Origin: Gemmatimonadales bacterium
Lineage (GTDB): Bacteria > Gemmatimonadota > Gemmatimonadetes > Palauibacterales > Palauibacteraceae
Direction of reading: 5' to 3'
NCBI GenBank assembly: GCA_009838765.1
Contig: VXQX01000024.1
Span: 1 to 64,000, forward strand
Length of the DNA stretch: 64,000 nucleotides
Shown here: piece by piece, positions 1 to 8,881 of the stretch
Layout of the letters: every line of letters starts with the position of its first letter
Numbering within the stretch: the first letter of the stretch is position 1
Program-made: the position numbers and the translations under genes
Notes under the pieces: model-generated
What the model was told of the DNA's origin: nothing
Database searches by the model: none
What the model saw: only the letters and a program-made list of their open reading frames with translations

Positions 1-247
<247 letters not shown>

Positions 248-256
248 GGGAGATGT

Positions 257-273
257 CCTTTCGATGAGAAAGG
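257..273 (+). other. Small hairpin just after the 16S 3' end
   Basis: CCTTTC (257-262) pairs perfectly with GAAAGG (268-273) around a 5-base loop, 13 bases after the 16S end. No T-run follows, so it is not a classical terminator. It may be a processing or stabilising structure in the 16S trailer, leaving read-through into era possible. The rest of the 245-358 spacer shows no tRNA-like fold and no obvious promoter. Confidence 0.4.
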
Positions 274-358
274 CGCACCTGGACCTCCTGCAAGTCACTC
301 ACCTTCTTGTTCAACCTTCCGGCGCCGTTGCCGGACCGCTTCAACCCTTGGTCCACCC

Positions 359-1255
359 ATGACGTTCAGGGCCGGTTTCGTGGCCATCGTCGGGCTTCCC
401 AACGTCGGAAAGTCCACGTTGCTCAACGCGTTCCTCGGCGAGCGGCTCGCAGCCGTCACGCCGCGGGCCCAGACGACCCAGCGGCGACTCCTCGGCATCT
501 ACTCCGACGAAGCCGCCCAGGCGGTGTTCATCGACACGCCCGGCCTCCTCGAGCCCCGCTACACCCTGCATCGGTCGATGAAGGAGGAGGCCCTCTCGGC
601 GCTGGAAGACGCGGACCTCGTGCTCGCCGTGGCGGACGCGGGTTTCGCGCCCAGCCTCGAATGGGCCGGTGGGTTTGCGGACTCGATCCGCGGCCCGAAG
701 ATCCTTTGTCTCAACAAGATCGACCGGGTCGAGACGTACCGCCGCGAGGATCTGCGCGCCCGATTTGCGAGCGGCGGATGGGACGGCGTGTACTGGACGT
801 GCGCCACGGGCGGCGAGGGGGTGCCGCGGTTGCTCGAAGCCCTGTCGGCGCGCCTTCCCGAGTCCCCGCCGCTGTATCCCGTGGATGAACTCTCCGACGC
901 CCCGGTCCGGCATTTCGTCGCCGAAATGATCCGCGAGACGTGTCTTGAGGAGTTGGCGGATGAGGTCCCCTACGCCGTGGCCGTCCGGATCGAGGAGTTC
1001 CGCGACCGGGAGGGGGGGAAGCCCACGTACATCGAGGCCCTGATCCACGTGGAGAAGGAATCCCAGAAGGGAATCGTTGTGGGGGCCGGCGGAAGGACGA
1101 TCCGCAAGCTGGGGACCCGTTCGCGCCGGAAGATCGAACGCTTTCTCGGGCGGCGGGTCTATCTCGGCCTCCGGGTTAAGGTCCTCCCGAACTGGCGGAA
1201 GAAAACGCACCATCTTAGGGTGCTCGGTTTCCGGGTTCCCGCGCAGGAGCAGTGA
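359..1255 (+). CDS. era: GTPase Era
   Basis: Era is a Ras-like GTPase that binds the 3' end of 16S rRNA and aids 30S subunit maturation. The 298 residues match the family length. Visible are G1 GLPNVGKST (12-20), G3 DTPG (about 59-62), G4 NKID (119-122) and a C-terminal KH domain (about 205-290) with the GxxG-like GAGGRTIRKL segment. The ATG at 359 places the G1 motif at the usual distance from the N-terminus; there is no strong Shine-Dalgarno, consistent with expression from an upstream transcript. The gene sits 115 bases after the 16S gene whose 3' end Era recognises. Its TGA overlaps the next ATG by one base (TGATG). Confidence 0.97.
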   Translation: MTFRAGFVAIVGLPNVGKSTLLNAFLGERLAAVTPRAQTTQRRLLGIYSDEAAQAVFIDTPGLLEPRYTLHRSMKEEALSALEDADLVLAVADAGFAPSLEWAGGFADSIRGPKILCLNKIDRVETYRREDLRARFASGGWDGVYWTCATGGEGVPRLLEALSARLPESPPLYPVDELSDAPVRHFVAEMIRETCLEELADEVPYAVAVRIEEFRDREGGKPTYIEALIHVEKESQKGIVVGAGGRTIRKLGTRSRRKIERFLGRRVYLGLRVKVLPNWRKKTHHLRVLGFRVPAQEQ

Positions 1256-1428
1256 TGCCCCTTGACGAAAGACTGCTTGAGATTCTCGCCTGCCCGAAGT
1301 GCAAGGGCGAGCTGGAGTACCGCGCGGGGAAGGGGAGGGAAGCCCTGATCTGTCACCCGTGCGGCCTGAAGTTCAAGGTCGACGAGGGGATCCCGATCAT
1401 GCTCATCGACGAGGCGAGGCCTCTCTGA
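1255..1428 (+). CDS. Trm112-like zinc-ribbon protein (UPF0434/YcaR family)
   Basis: A 57-residue protein starting MPLDERLLEILACPKC, with CPKC (13-16), CHPC (33-36) and the family ending GIPIMLIDEARPL. Trm112-type proteins bind and stabilise SAM-dependent methyltransferases; the bacterial YcaR group is small and its partners are poorly known. The ATG overlaps the era stop as TGATG, so translation is probably coupled. The 3' end overlaps the proposed rnr start (CTGA). Family assignment rests on the paired CxxC motifs and the conserved ends; the partner is unknown. Confidence 0.9.
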   Translation: MPLDERLLEILACPKCKGELEYRAGKGREALICHPCGLKFKVDEGIPIMLIDEARPL

Positions 1429-3395
1429 CCGCCCGCGGCCGGTCCCGCGGCCGCGGGCGACCGCGGGACCGCGGTCGATCCCGGGGTCGCGGACGGGTCA
1501 ACGGGCGGCTGCAACGGATCGAGAGCGGCGCGGCCTTCGTCATCCCGGACGAGGGTGGCGACGACGTTTTTGTCCGCGCCCGCGACCTCGGCACGGCCGT
1601 GGACGGAGACCGCGTCGCGGTGCGGATCGAAGACCGCCGACGGCGCGGAGCCCGCGGGATCATCGTCGAAGTGCTCGACCGGGCCCATCGACATGTGGTC
1701 GGCGTCTTTCGCGGCGGGCGCGGGCATGGGTGGCTTGATGTGACTCAGCCGAAGCTCGGGATCGAGGTGTTCATCCCGGCGCACGATCGCGGAGAGGCCG
1801 AATCCGGCGACCTTGCCGTCGCCGAGGTCACGGACTGGGGAGAAGTCGGTCCGGGCCCGGCGGGCCGCGTTGAACGAGTGCTGGGGCCTTCCGGAGATCC
1901 CGGCGTGGCGGTGCTCGCGATCCAGGTGGGGTACGGGATCGCCGATGCGTTCCCCGAAGCCGTCGAGGAAGCGGCCGAGGCCCTGACCGCGCGCGGGGTC
2001 AGGCCGACGGATCTCGAGGGGCGAGACGACTGTCGGGGCGATCGCGTGTTCACGATCGACCCCGCGGACGCGCGCGACCACGATGATGCGATCTCCATCG
2101 CGCGGCTCGCCGGGGGTGGGGCGCGGATCGGTATTCACATCGCGGACGTATCGCACTATGTACGCGAGGGAGACCGGCTCGACGCGGAAGCCTGGGAGCG
2201 CGGCACGAGCGTGTACCTGGTGGATCGTGTGCTGCCCATGCTTCCTCACGCGCTTTCGAGCGACCTCTGCTCGCTCGTGCCCGGCGAGGACCGGCTGACG
2301 CTGGCCGCCTACCTCACCGTCGATCGCCGCGGAGCGCTCCGCGGGACGCGCTTTGCCCGAGCCGTCATCCGAAGCGCGCACCGGCTCTCCTACGAGGAGG
2401 CACAGGACGCGCTGAACGGTGAGAGCACGCCGGCGACCGAGCGGGATCCAGGCCTCGGCGAGGATCTTCGGGCGTTGCTCGAGGCGAGCCGCAGCTTCCG
2501 CCGTCGGCGCCGGGCACGGGGGAGTCTGGACTTCGACCTGCCGGAGTCCCGGATCGTCCTTGACGAGGAGGGTGCCCCCGTTGACGTGCGGCCCCGCGAG
2601 CGGCTCGACTCACACCGGCTCATCGAGGATCTGATGATCGCGGCGAACGAAGCGGTGGCGGACTGGGCTATCGAGAAAGGGGTGCCCATCCTCTACCGCA
2701 TCCACGAGGAGCCGAACCCCGAGAAGCTCGACACGCTTCGCCTCCTGGCGGGTGAGTTTGGACTCTCCTTCCCGCAGCGGAACCCACGCCCACGCGACTT
2801 CCAGCGCCTGCTCGACGACGTGAGGGGCATGGTGGAGGAGCCGGTCATCTCGGTTCAGGTACTGCGGAGCCTCGCGAAGGCCCGCTATGAGGCCGAAAGC
2901 GCTGGCCATTTCGGGCTTGCGTCGCCGGCGTACCTCCACTTCACGTCGCCCATCCGCCGCTACCCGGACCTCGTCGTCCACCGGCAAATGGTTCGCTGGC
3001 TGAGCGAGCCGGGCAGCGTTCGCGACATCGACCGGGAGTGGCTCTCGGCGACGGCCCGCCACGCTTCGGCGCGCGAGGAGAATGCGGCCCGGGCAGAGCG
3101 GGATTCGGTGGAACTCAAGAAGGTCGAGTTCATGGAACGGCATGTGGGCGACCACTTCGAGGGCACGATCAGCGCCACGGCCCGGTTCGGTTTCTTCGTC
3201 CGGCTCGACGCGTACGACATCGAGGGACTCGTCCACGTGAGCCGGCTCACGGGGGACCACTACGTCCACGACCCCGCGAAGCATGCGCTCCGGGGCCGTC
3301 GCACGCGGAGGAACTACCGGCTGGGGGATCCCGTGGAGGTCCAGGTCAGCCGCGTGGATCGCGACGCTCGGCGAATCGATTTCGACCTGATGTAG
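1425..3395 (+). CDS. rnr: Ribonuclease R family 3'-5' exoribonuclease
   Basis: A processive RNA-degrading enzyme of the RNase II/R family. Seen in order: an RG-rich basic N-terminus, cold-shock/OB segments, the RNB catalytic core with the aspartate cluster DPADARDHDDA, and a C-terminal S1 domain (FEGTISATARFGFFVRLD). With the CTG start at 1425, which overlaps the previous TGA as CTGA, the protein is 656 residues, a little short for RNase R. The only upstream in-frame ATG/GTG/TTG codons (GTG 1299 and 1359) lie deep inside the Trm112-like gene, so I judge CTG more likely; the start is uncertain. Downstream, TAG (3393-3395) opens a 14-base sequence found again after gpsA. Confidence 0.88.
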   Translation: MTARGRSRGRGRPRDRGRSRGRGRVNGRLQRIESGAAFVIPDEGGDDVFVRARDLGTAVDGDRVAVRIEDRRRRGARGIIVEVLDRAHRHVVGVFRGGRGHGWLDVTQPKLGIEVFIPAHDRGEAESGDLAVAEVTDWGEVGPGPAGRVERVLGPSGDPGVAVLAIQVGYGIADAFPEAVEEAAEALTARGVRPTDLEGRDDCRGDRVFTIDPADARDHDDAISIARLAGGGARIGIHIADVSHYVREGDRLDAEAWERGTSVYLVDRVLPMLPHALSSDLCSLVPGEDRLTLAAYLTVDRRGALRGTRFARAVIRSAHRLSYEEAQDALNGESTPATERDPGLGEDLRALLEASRSFRRRRRARGSLDFDLPESRIVLDEEGAPVDVRPRERLDSHRLIEDLMIAANEAVADWAIEKGVPILYRIHEEPNPEKLDTLRLLAGEFGLSFPQRNPRPRDFQRLLDDVRGMVEEPVISVQVLRSLAKARYEAESAGHFGLASPAYLHFTSPIRRYPDLVVHRQMVRWLSEPGSVRDIDREWLSATARHASAREENAARAERDSVELKKVEFMERHVGDHFEGTISATARFGFFVRLDAYDIEGLVHVSRLTGDHYVHDPAKHALRGRRTRRNYRLGDPVEVQVSRVDRDARRIDFDLM

Positions 3396-3406
3396 CAGTC
3401 CGTGGC
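3393..3406 (+). repeat. Copy 1 of a stop-codon-linked intergenic repeat
   Basis: TAGCAGTCCGTGGC begins at the rnr stop codon and is identical to 38184-38197 at the gpsA stop. The next bases are also similar (AAGAGCCCCG here, CAAGCCCCG there). A diverged inverse copy is visible at about 33906-33920. This copy lacks the downstream half that forms a hairpin at gpsA. Function unknown; possibly a remnant of an intergenic repeat family or a 3'-end signal. Confidence 0.5.
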
Positions 3407-3532
3407 AAGAGCCCCGAAAGTTCGCCTTCCGCGAGGAAACGTGGTCTATTTACCGCCCATGCGGTTGCGAGACATCGCGCGTATGGAACCCCATATGGAC
3501 CTGACGCTCGAGCGGAGGAACCGGAGCCGGAA

Positions 3533-4652
3533 ATGACGGAATTGGCGAGACGGAAGGAACGCGCGGAGGCGCTGCGCAGCCGGCTCGATGAGCTACGGGG
3601 GTATCTTTGAGATCCCCGGGAAGCTGACGCGCATCGCGGAACTCGAGAAGAAGATGGCGGCCCCCGACTTCTGGAACGACCGCGACGGCGCGAAGGAGGT
3701 CATCGGCGAAGCGAACCTGCTCAAGAGCTGGACCCGTCCGTGGGCGGAGTGCTCCGCGCGCGTGGACGACCTGTTCGAGATGGCGCTGCTGCTCGAGCTC
3801 GAGGAGGAAGGCGACGCCGAGTTGGAGGCGGAACTCGAGGCGGGACTCGAGCGGGGGGAGATGGACGCCGGGCGCCTGGAGTCGCGGAACATGCTGCGGG
3901 GGAAGGACGCCCACCGCAGCGCGCTCGTCACGATCAATCCGGGCGCCGGTGGGACGGAGTCGCAGGACTGGGCGGAGATGCTCATGCGCATGTACCTGCG
4001 CTGGGCAGAACAGCACGACTACGATGTCGAGGTCATGGATCTCCTTCCGGCCGAGGAAGCAGGGATCAAGTCGGCAACGCTCGATGTGGACGGACAGTTC
4101 GCCTACGGGTACCTCTCGGCGGAGCGGGGCGTCCACCGCCTCGTGCGCATCTCCCCGTTCGACTCGCAGGGACGCCGCCACACTTCGTTCGCCTCCGTCT
4201 TCGTCTACCCGGTCGTGGACGAGGACATCGAAGTCGCGGTCAACGACGAGGACCTCAGGGTCGACACCTTCCGCGCATCCGGGGCGGGAGGCCAACACGT
4301 GAACAAGACGGATTCCGCCGTGCGGATCACGCATCTCCCGACGGGCATCGTCGTCTCGTGCCAGCAGGAGCGCAGCCAGCACAAGAACAAGTCCAAGGCG
4401 ATGAAGATGCTGCAGGCCGCCCTCTACCAGCGCGCAGTCGAGGAACGGGAAGCGCGCCGCGCCGAGCTGGAGGGGGCGAAGACGCGGATTGAGTGGGGCC
4501 GGCAGATACGGTCCTACGTCCTCCAGCCCTACAAGATGGTCAAGGACCACCGGACGAACCTCGAGGTCGGCAACGTCGACGCCGTGCTCGACGGCAAGAT
4601 CGACGGATTCATCCAGGCGTTTCTCCAGGAATCCGGCAAGACGGGCACATGA
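3533..4652 (+). CDS. prfB: Peptide chain release factor 2 (programmed +1 frameshift)
   Basis: RF2 releases the finished peptide at UGA and UAA codons. The gene is in two frames: 3533-3607 (25 codons, ending LDELRGYL), then in-frame TGA (3608-3610), then a +1 shift to GAG at 3609 and on to TGA at 4650-4652. The joined protein is 372 residues, close to E. coli RF2 (365). The RF2-specific SPF tripeptide (RISPFDSQG) and the catalytic GGQ loop (SGAGGQHVNKTDSAVR) are present. ATG 3533 is preceded by GGAGG. An open frame from ATG 3588 exists but lacks the conserved N-terminus and is not the real start. lysS follows with an ATGA overlap. Confidence 0.96.
3597..3610 (+). promoter_or_regulatory. prfB programmed +1 frameshift site
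   Basis: GGGGGTATCTTTGA: an internal Shine-Dalgarno-like G-run (3597-3601), three spacer bases, the slippery CTT (3605-3607) and the UGA stop (3608-3610). It falls at codons 25/26, as in E. coli. In the known mechanism, scarce RF2 slows termination at UGA and favours the +1 slip, so RF2 limits its own synthesis. Confidence 0.95.
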
Positions 4653-6292
4653 ACGGAATCCGGCAAGACAGGCTGATCATCTGCCCCCCGTGCGGCTCCG
4701 CTTTCCCGGAACTCCGGGATGGCGTCTGTGCGGCCTGCTGGTACGCGTCGCGCGAGCGCCCGAAGCCCGTAAGGGATCGCTTCGCGAAGCTCGCCCGGCT
4801 GCGCGAGCTCGGCGTCGAACCCTTCGGCCATGCCTTCGACCGTTCCCACGAACTTGGCGAGGCCCTCGCGATGTTCGAAGACCTGGAGGAGGTGACCGAA
4901 GGGGCCGCGGACGGCGGGGGGGCTCCCGAACTCGATGACGTCCGGGTCGCGGGCCGGATCCTCTCCTACCGCGACCTGGGGGGGAGCGCCTTCGCGCATA
5001 TCGGCGACCGTGACGGGCGCCTGCAGATCCACCTGCGGCGCAACCTCCTGGGCGATGACGGCTCCGCGCTCATGGATCTGCTCGACCTCGGGGACTGGAT
5101 CGGGGTCGGGGGGGCCGTCTTCCGAACCCGGCGCGGCGAAGTCACCGTTCGCGCGGAATCGCTGACCCTGTTGACCAAGACCCTCCGCCCGCCCCCGTTC
5201 GGCAAGGAGGAGGTGGCCGAGGATGGGCGCCGCGTCGTGCACAGCGGGTTCAGCGACCAGGCCTCGCGCTACCGGCAACGCTATGCGGACCTGGCGGTGA
5301 ACCCGGATGTGCGCGAGGTGTTCCGGATCCGGAGCAGAATCGTCACTGAACTCCGCCGCTGGCTCGACGCGCGCGGCTTTCTCGAGGTGGAGACGCCGAT
5401 CCTGCAGCCGCTCTACGGCGGCGCGCTCGCCCGGCCCTTCTCCACGCACCACCACCGGCTCGACCGGAAAATGTTCCTCCGGATCGCGGATGAGCTCTAC
5501 CTGAAGCGGCTCATCGTCGGGAATCTCGACCGCGTGTACGAGATCGGCCACGACTTCCGGAACGAGGGGGTCGACCGCACGCACAATCCCGAGTTCACGA
5601 TGCTCGAGTTGTACTTCGCGTTCGCCGATTACGAGGACGTGATGAGGCTCACCGAGACGATGATCGGCGACGTCGCGCGGGAGGTGATGGGGACGACGCG
5701 CTTCGAGTACGCCGGGGCGGTCGTCGACCTGGCCGCGCCCTGGGCGCGCATCCGCTGGGATGAGGCCTTCTCGGAGGCCGCCGGCCTCGATCCGCGGGAG
5801 GCGGGAGACGAGGAACTCCGCGCCCTCGCAAGGAAGACCGGGCGCGCCGACGCGGACGAACTCTCCCGCGGGCAGATCCTGGACGCGCTGTTCTCGGAGC
5901 TGGTCGAAGGCCGGATCACGGGCCCGGTCATCGTGTACGGTCACCCGATCGAGATGAGCCCGCTCGCGAAACCGATGCGCGGTGAGCCGGCGTTCGCGGA
6001 GCGCTTCGAGGTCGTTGTGTGCGGCTTCGAGCTCGTGAACGCGTTCAGCGAACTCAACGACCCCGCGGACCAGTGGGAGCGGTTCGCGGCGCAACAGCGC
6101 TTGAGGGATGCGGGGGACCAGGAGGCGATGGAGATCGACGAGGACTACGTCCGGGCGCTGGAGTACGGGCTGCCGCCCACGGGCGGATTCGGGCTCGGGG
6201 TCGACCGCCTCGTGATGCTGATGACGGGACAGACTTCGATTCGCGACGTCATCCTCTTCCCCATCCTCCGTCCCGAAGAGGGGCCCCCGTGA
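4649..6292 (+). CDS. lysS: Lysyl-tRNA synthetase, class II, with N-terminal Cys4 extension
   Basis: Charges tRNA-Lys. After a short leader there is an anticodon-binding OB fold (VAGRILSYRDLGGSAFAHI), then the class II catalytic domain with motif 2 (DFRNEGVDRTHNPEF) and motif 3 (GFGLGVDRLVMLMTG). At 547 residues it exceeds the usual ~500 because of an N-terminal segment carrying C12, C15, C27 and C30 (CPPC and CAAC), which looks like a zinc ribbon. ATG 4649 overlaps the prfB stop (ATGA) and includes this extension; a later start would cut it. The 3' end overlaps the next GTG. Confidence 0.95.
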   Translation: MNGIRQDRLIICPPCGSAFPELRDGVCAACWYASRERPKPVRDRFAKLARLRELGVEPFGHAFDRSHELGEALAMFEDLEEVTEGAADGGGAPELDDVRVAGRILSYRDLGGSAFAHIGDRDGRLQIHLRRNLLGDDGSALMDLLDLGDWIGVGGAVFRTRRGEVTVRAESLTLLTKTLRPPPFGKEEVAEDGRRVVHSGFSDQASRYRQRYADLAVNPDVREVFRIRSRIVTELRRWLDARGFLEVETPILQPLYGGALARPFSTHHHRLDRKMFLRIADELYLKRLIVGNLDRVYEIGHDFRNEGVDRTHNPEFTMLELYFAFADYEDVMRLTETMIGDVAREVMGTTRFEYAGAVVDLAAPWARIRWDEAFSEAAGLDPREAGDEELRALARKTGRADADELSRGQILDALFSELVEGRITGPVIVYGHPIEMSPLAKPMRGEPAFAERFEVVVCGFELVNAFSELNDPADQWERFAAQQRLRDAGDQEAMEIDEDYVRALEYGLPPTGGFGLGVDRLVMLMTGQTSIRDVILFPILRPEEGPP

Positions 6293-7641
6293 GCGGCGGA
6301 CGGGGGCGCTTCGAGCGGTTCGTCGCCCGGCGCTACCTGCGGGGGACCGGGCGCCGCATGTCCGTCTTCGGGGGCTTCCGCGCCGTCGGCCGCTTCCTCC
6401 GCCGGCCGTGGCGGCCCCTCGCCGGCGCCGGCACCGTGGACGAAAGGGACTCGAGGCTCGTCGCCTTCATCTCGAGTCTTGCCGTGGGAGGCGTGGCCGT
6501 CGGCGTGATGGCCCTCATCGTCGTGATCGGCGTTCTCAACGGCCTCCAGGAGAGCCTTAGGGACCGGATCCTCAGCGGTGGTCCGCACGCGCACGTGATG
6601 GAACTCGACAGCGGCTTCCAGATGGCCGACTGGGAATCGGTCCTCGACCGGGTCCGGCAGGATGAAGATGTGACCGCGGCCTCCCCGTTCGCCTTCAACA
6701 AGGTCATCCTCACCCAGCCGGGCGACCGCTACAACGAGTCCGTTGTCCTGCGGGGGATCCCGGACGACCCGGACGGGATGCGGATTGCCGGGCTCATGGA
6801 GCACCTCATCATCGGGGCACCGCCCTTCGGCGCGACCGAATCCGGAAACCCGGGCATGGTGGTGGGGCGCGGTCTGGCGCAGAAGATGGGCCTCTATCAG
6901 GGCAAGGTCATCGTGGCGTTGTCCACGCGGGACGCGACGCTGTCGGCCGCGGGGCTCTCGGCTTCGCTGAGACGCTTCGAGGTCACGGGGATCTTCCAGA
7001 CGGGGCTCTACCAGTACGACGACGAGCTTGTCATGGCCCCGCTCGAGGAGGCTCAGGCGCTGTTCGGCCTCGGTGACGCCGTGACCGGGATCGAGTTCGA
7101 CGTGAGCGACCCGTGGGAGGCGACGGAGGTATCCGCGCGGCTGGAGGAGGCGCTCGGCTGGCCGTACCGGGTGGAGGGCTGGCAGGAACTCAACCGGAGC
7201 CTCTTCTCCGCGCTCCGGCTCGAGAAGCTCGGCATGGCCGTCGTCCTCATCCTCATCGTCCTCGTTGCTTCGTTCAACATCGTCTCGACTCTGGTGATGA
7301 TGGTCGCGGATCGCACTCGCGAGATCGGCATTCTCCGCTCGATGGGGGTGAGCGCCGGGAGCGTGGGGAGGGTGTTCACGAACATGGGGCTCTTCATCGG
7401 CGTCGTCGGCACGACCCTCGGGGCCGCGCTCGGCGCCATCCTTGCCTGGGCGCTGTCACGCTACGAGTTCATCTCTCTGCCGAGCGACGTGTACTTCATC
7501 GACCGGCTGCCGATCTCGCTCGCGCCGCTCGATGTCACGCTGATCATCCTGGGATCGCTGCTCATCTCCTACCTCGCCACGATCTATCCGGCGCGAAGGG
7601 CCGCCGCGCTCGCGCCGGTCGACGCCATCCGGCACGAATGA
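6289..7641 (+). CDS. LolC/LolE-type lipoprotein-releasing ABC permease
   Basis: 450 residues, starting at GTG 6289 inside the lysS stop (GTGA). The N-terminal FVARRYLRG motif, a first membrane segment after residue ~60, a large periplasmic domain and three C-terminal membrane segments followed by YPARRAAALAPVDAIRHE are typical of the FtsX/LolCE family. With LolD, such permeases pull lipoproteins from the inner membrane to LolA. Between the RYLR motif and the first membrane segment is an extra ~30-residue stretch (about residues 24-53). Only one permease gene is present, so the complex may be a homodimer, as in species with a single LolF-type protein (inference). lolD follows after 7 bases. 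Confidence 0.88.
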   Translation: MSGGRGRFERFVARRYLRGTGRRMSVFGGFRAVGRFLRRPWRPLAGAGTVDERDSRLVAFISSLAVGGVAVGVMALIVVIGVLNGLQESLRDRILSGGPHAHVMELDSGFQMADWESVLDRVRQDEDVTAASPFAFNKVILTQPGDRYNESVVLRGIPDDPDGMRIAGLMEHLIIGAPPFGATESGNPGMVVGRGLAQKMGLYQGKVIVALSTRDATLSAAGLSASLRRFEVTGIFQTGLYQYDDELVMAPLEEAQALFGLGDAVTGIEFDVSDPWEATEVSARLEEALGWPYRVEGWQELNRSLFSALRLEKLGMAVVLILIVLVASFNIVSTLVMMVADRTREIGILRSMGVSAGSVGRVFTNMGLFIGVVGTTLGAALGAILAWALSRYEFISLPSDVYFIDRLPISLAPLDVTLIILGSLLISYLATIYPARRAAALAPVDAIRHE

Positions 7642-7648
7642 GCGACGA

Positions 7649-8353
7649 ATGACCGCGGACCGAGAGGGCGGGGCTACGGCCGCCGTGCGGACGGCGGGAC
7701 TCGAGCGGACCTTCCCGAGCCCGGATGGAGGTCTCCTCCCCGTCCTGACGGGGATCGACCTGACCGTGGATCCGGGGGCTGCCCTGGCGATCGTGGGTCC
7801 GAGTGGGTCGGGGAAGTCTACGCTGTTACATTTGCTCGGCGCCCTCGACCGGCCGACGGCGGGAGACGTCTGGCTCGGGGGCGAACGGGTGTCGGAACTC
7901 GGGGGGGAGCGGCTGGCCGAGCTGAGGAACCGGTTCGTCGGCTTCGTGTTTCAGTTCCACCACCTGCTGCGGGACTTCACGGCGCTGGAGAACGTGATGC
8001 TGCCGCGGCTGATCGCCGGGGCGGCGCGGGAGGAGGCCCGGGACCGGGCTGCCGAACTGCTGGCGCAGGTGGGTCTGGCGGAACGGATGAGTCACCGGCC
8101 GCGCCGGCTCTCCGGCGGCGAGCAGCAGCGGGTCGCGGTGGCGCGGGCGCTGGCGAACGCGCCGTCGCTCGTGCTGGCGGACGAGCCGTCCGGGAACCTC
8201 GACGCCGAGGCGACGCTGCGCCTCCACGACCTGCTGTTCGAACTGGTGGATGGACACGGCGCGGCGCTGGTCGTCGTGACGCACAGCCGCGAGCTGGCGA
8301 GGCGCGCGGATCGCGTGCTGCGTATCGAGAGCGGGGCGCTCGTCGCCGCGTGA
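7649..8353 (+). CDS. lolD: Lipoprotein-releasing ABC transporter ATPase LolD
   Basis: A 234-residue ABC ATPase with Walker A GPSGSGKST (about 51-59), Q-loop region FQFHHLLRDFTALENVMLP (the LolD/MacB group signature), signature LSGGEQQRVAVARAL and Walker B LVLADEPSGNLD. It directly follows the LolCE-type permease, which supports LolD over other members of the MacB-like group. It powers outer-membrane lipoprotein sorting from the cytoplasmic face. Confidence 0.9.
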   Translation: MTADREGGATAAVRTAGLERTFPSPDGGLLPVLTGIDLTVDPGAALAIVGPSGSGKSTLLHLLGALDRPTAGDVWLGGERVSELGGERLAELRNRFVGFVFQFHHLLRDFTALENVMLPRLIAGAAREEARDRAAELLAQVGLAERMSHRPRRLSGGEQQRVAVARALANAPSLVLADEPSGNLDAEATLRLHDLLFELVDGHGAALVVVTHSRELARRADRVLRIESGALVAA

Positions 8354-8386
8354 TGGGTCGCCGGGCGACGTAACGGAGAGACGGGA

Positions 8387-8881
8387 ATGGACTGCGAGAA
8401 CTGCGGGGAGCGCAAGGCGAAGATCACCCTCACTGAGATTGAGAACAACGAGATGCGCACGCTCAATCTCTGCTCGACCTGCGCGACGCTGAAGGGCGTG
8501 TCCGCCGCCGCCGGCTCCGCGCCCATGGCGGATCTGCTGGCGCACCTCGGCGGGAGCGCCGGGGACACGCTGTTCGACGAGGCCGGCGAGGCGTGCGAGT
8601 ACTGCGGAACGGGGGCCGGCGACTTCCGCAGGTCCGGAAGGCTGGGCTGTCCCCAGTGCTACGCGCACTTCCACCGCCAGCTCCGCGCGCTCCTCCGCCG
8701 CGTGCACGGTTCCTCCCAGCACATGGGGAAGGTGTACGTGAGCACGGCCCCCGACGCGGACCCCGAGCAGGTGCGCCTCTCCACCCTCAAACGACGGCTC
8801 GAGCGCGCGGTGGAGATCGAGGATTTTGAATCCGCAGCGGACCTCAGGGACGCGATCCACGCGCTGACGGAGGTGTCGTGA
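8387..8881 (+). CDS. mcsA: McsA, activator of protein arginine kinase
   Basis: 164 residues with two pairs of zinc-binding CxxC motifs (C3/C6 and C29/C32; then CEYC and CPQC in the middle) and a C-terminal UVR motif (LERAVEIEDFESAADLRDAI). In Firmicutes McsA binds and activates McsB, the protein-arginine kinase that marks proteins for ClpCP. The following mcsB (GTGA overlap) and clpC confirm the assignment. No ctsR repressor gene is present, unlike in the Bacillus operon. Confidence 0.92.
   Translation: MDCENCGERKAKITLTEIENNEMRTLNLCSTCATLKGVSAAAGSAPMADLLAHLGGSAGDTLFDEAGEACEYCGTGAGDFRRSGRLGCPQCYAHFHRQLRALLRRVHGSSQHMGKVYVSTAPDADPEQVRLSTLKRRLERAVEIEDFESAADLRDAIHALTEVS

Noticed and set aside
1299-1424. 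rnr start at GTG 1299 or GTG 1359
   Set aside because: This would overlap most of the well-conserved Trm112-like gene; the added residues read as its out-of-frame shadow.
3588-3610. prfB starting at ATG 3588 without frameshift
   Set aside because: The upstream 25 codons, the CTT-TGA site and the internal SD all match the known RF2 frameshift.
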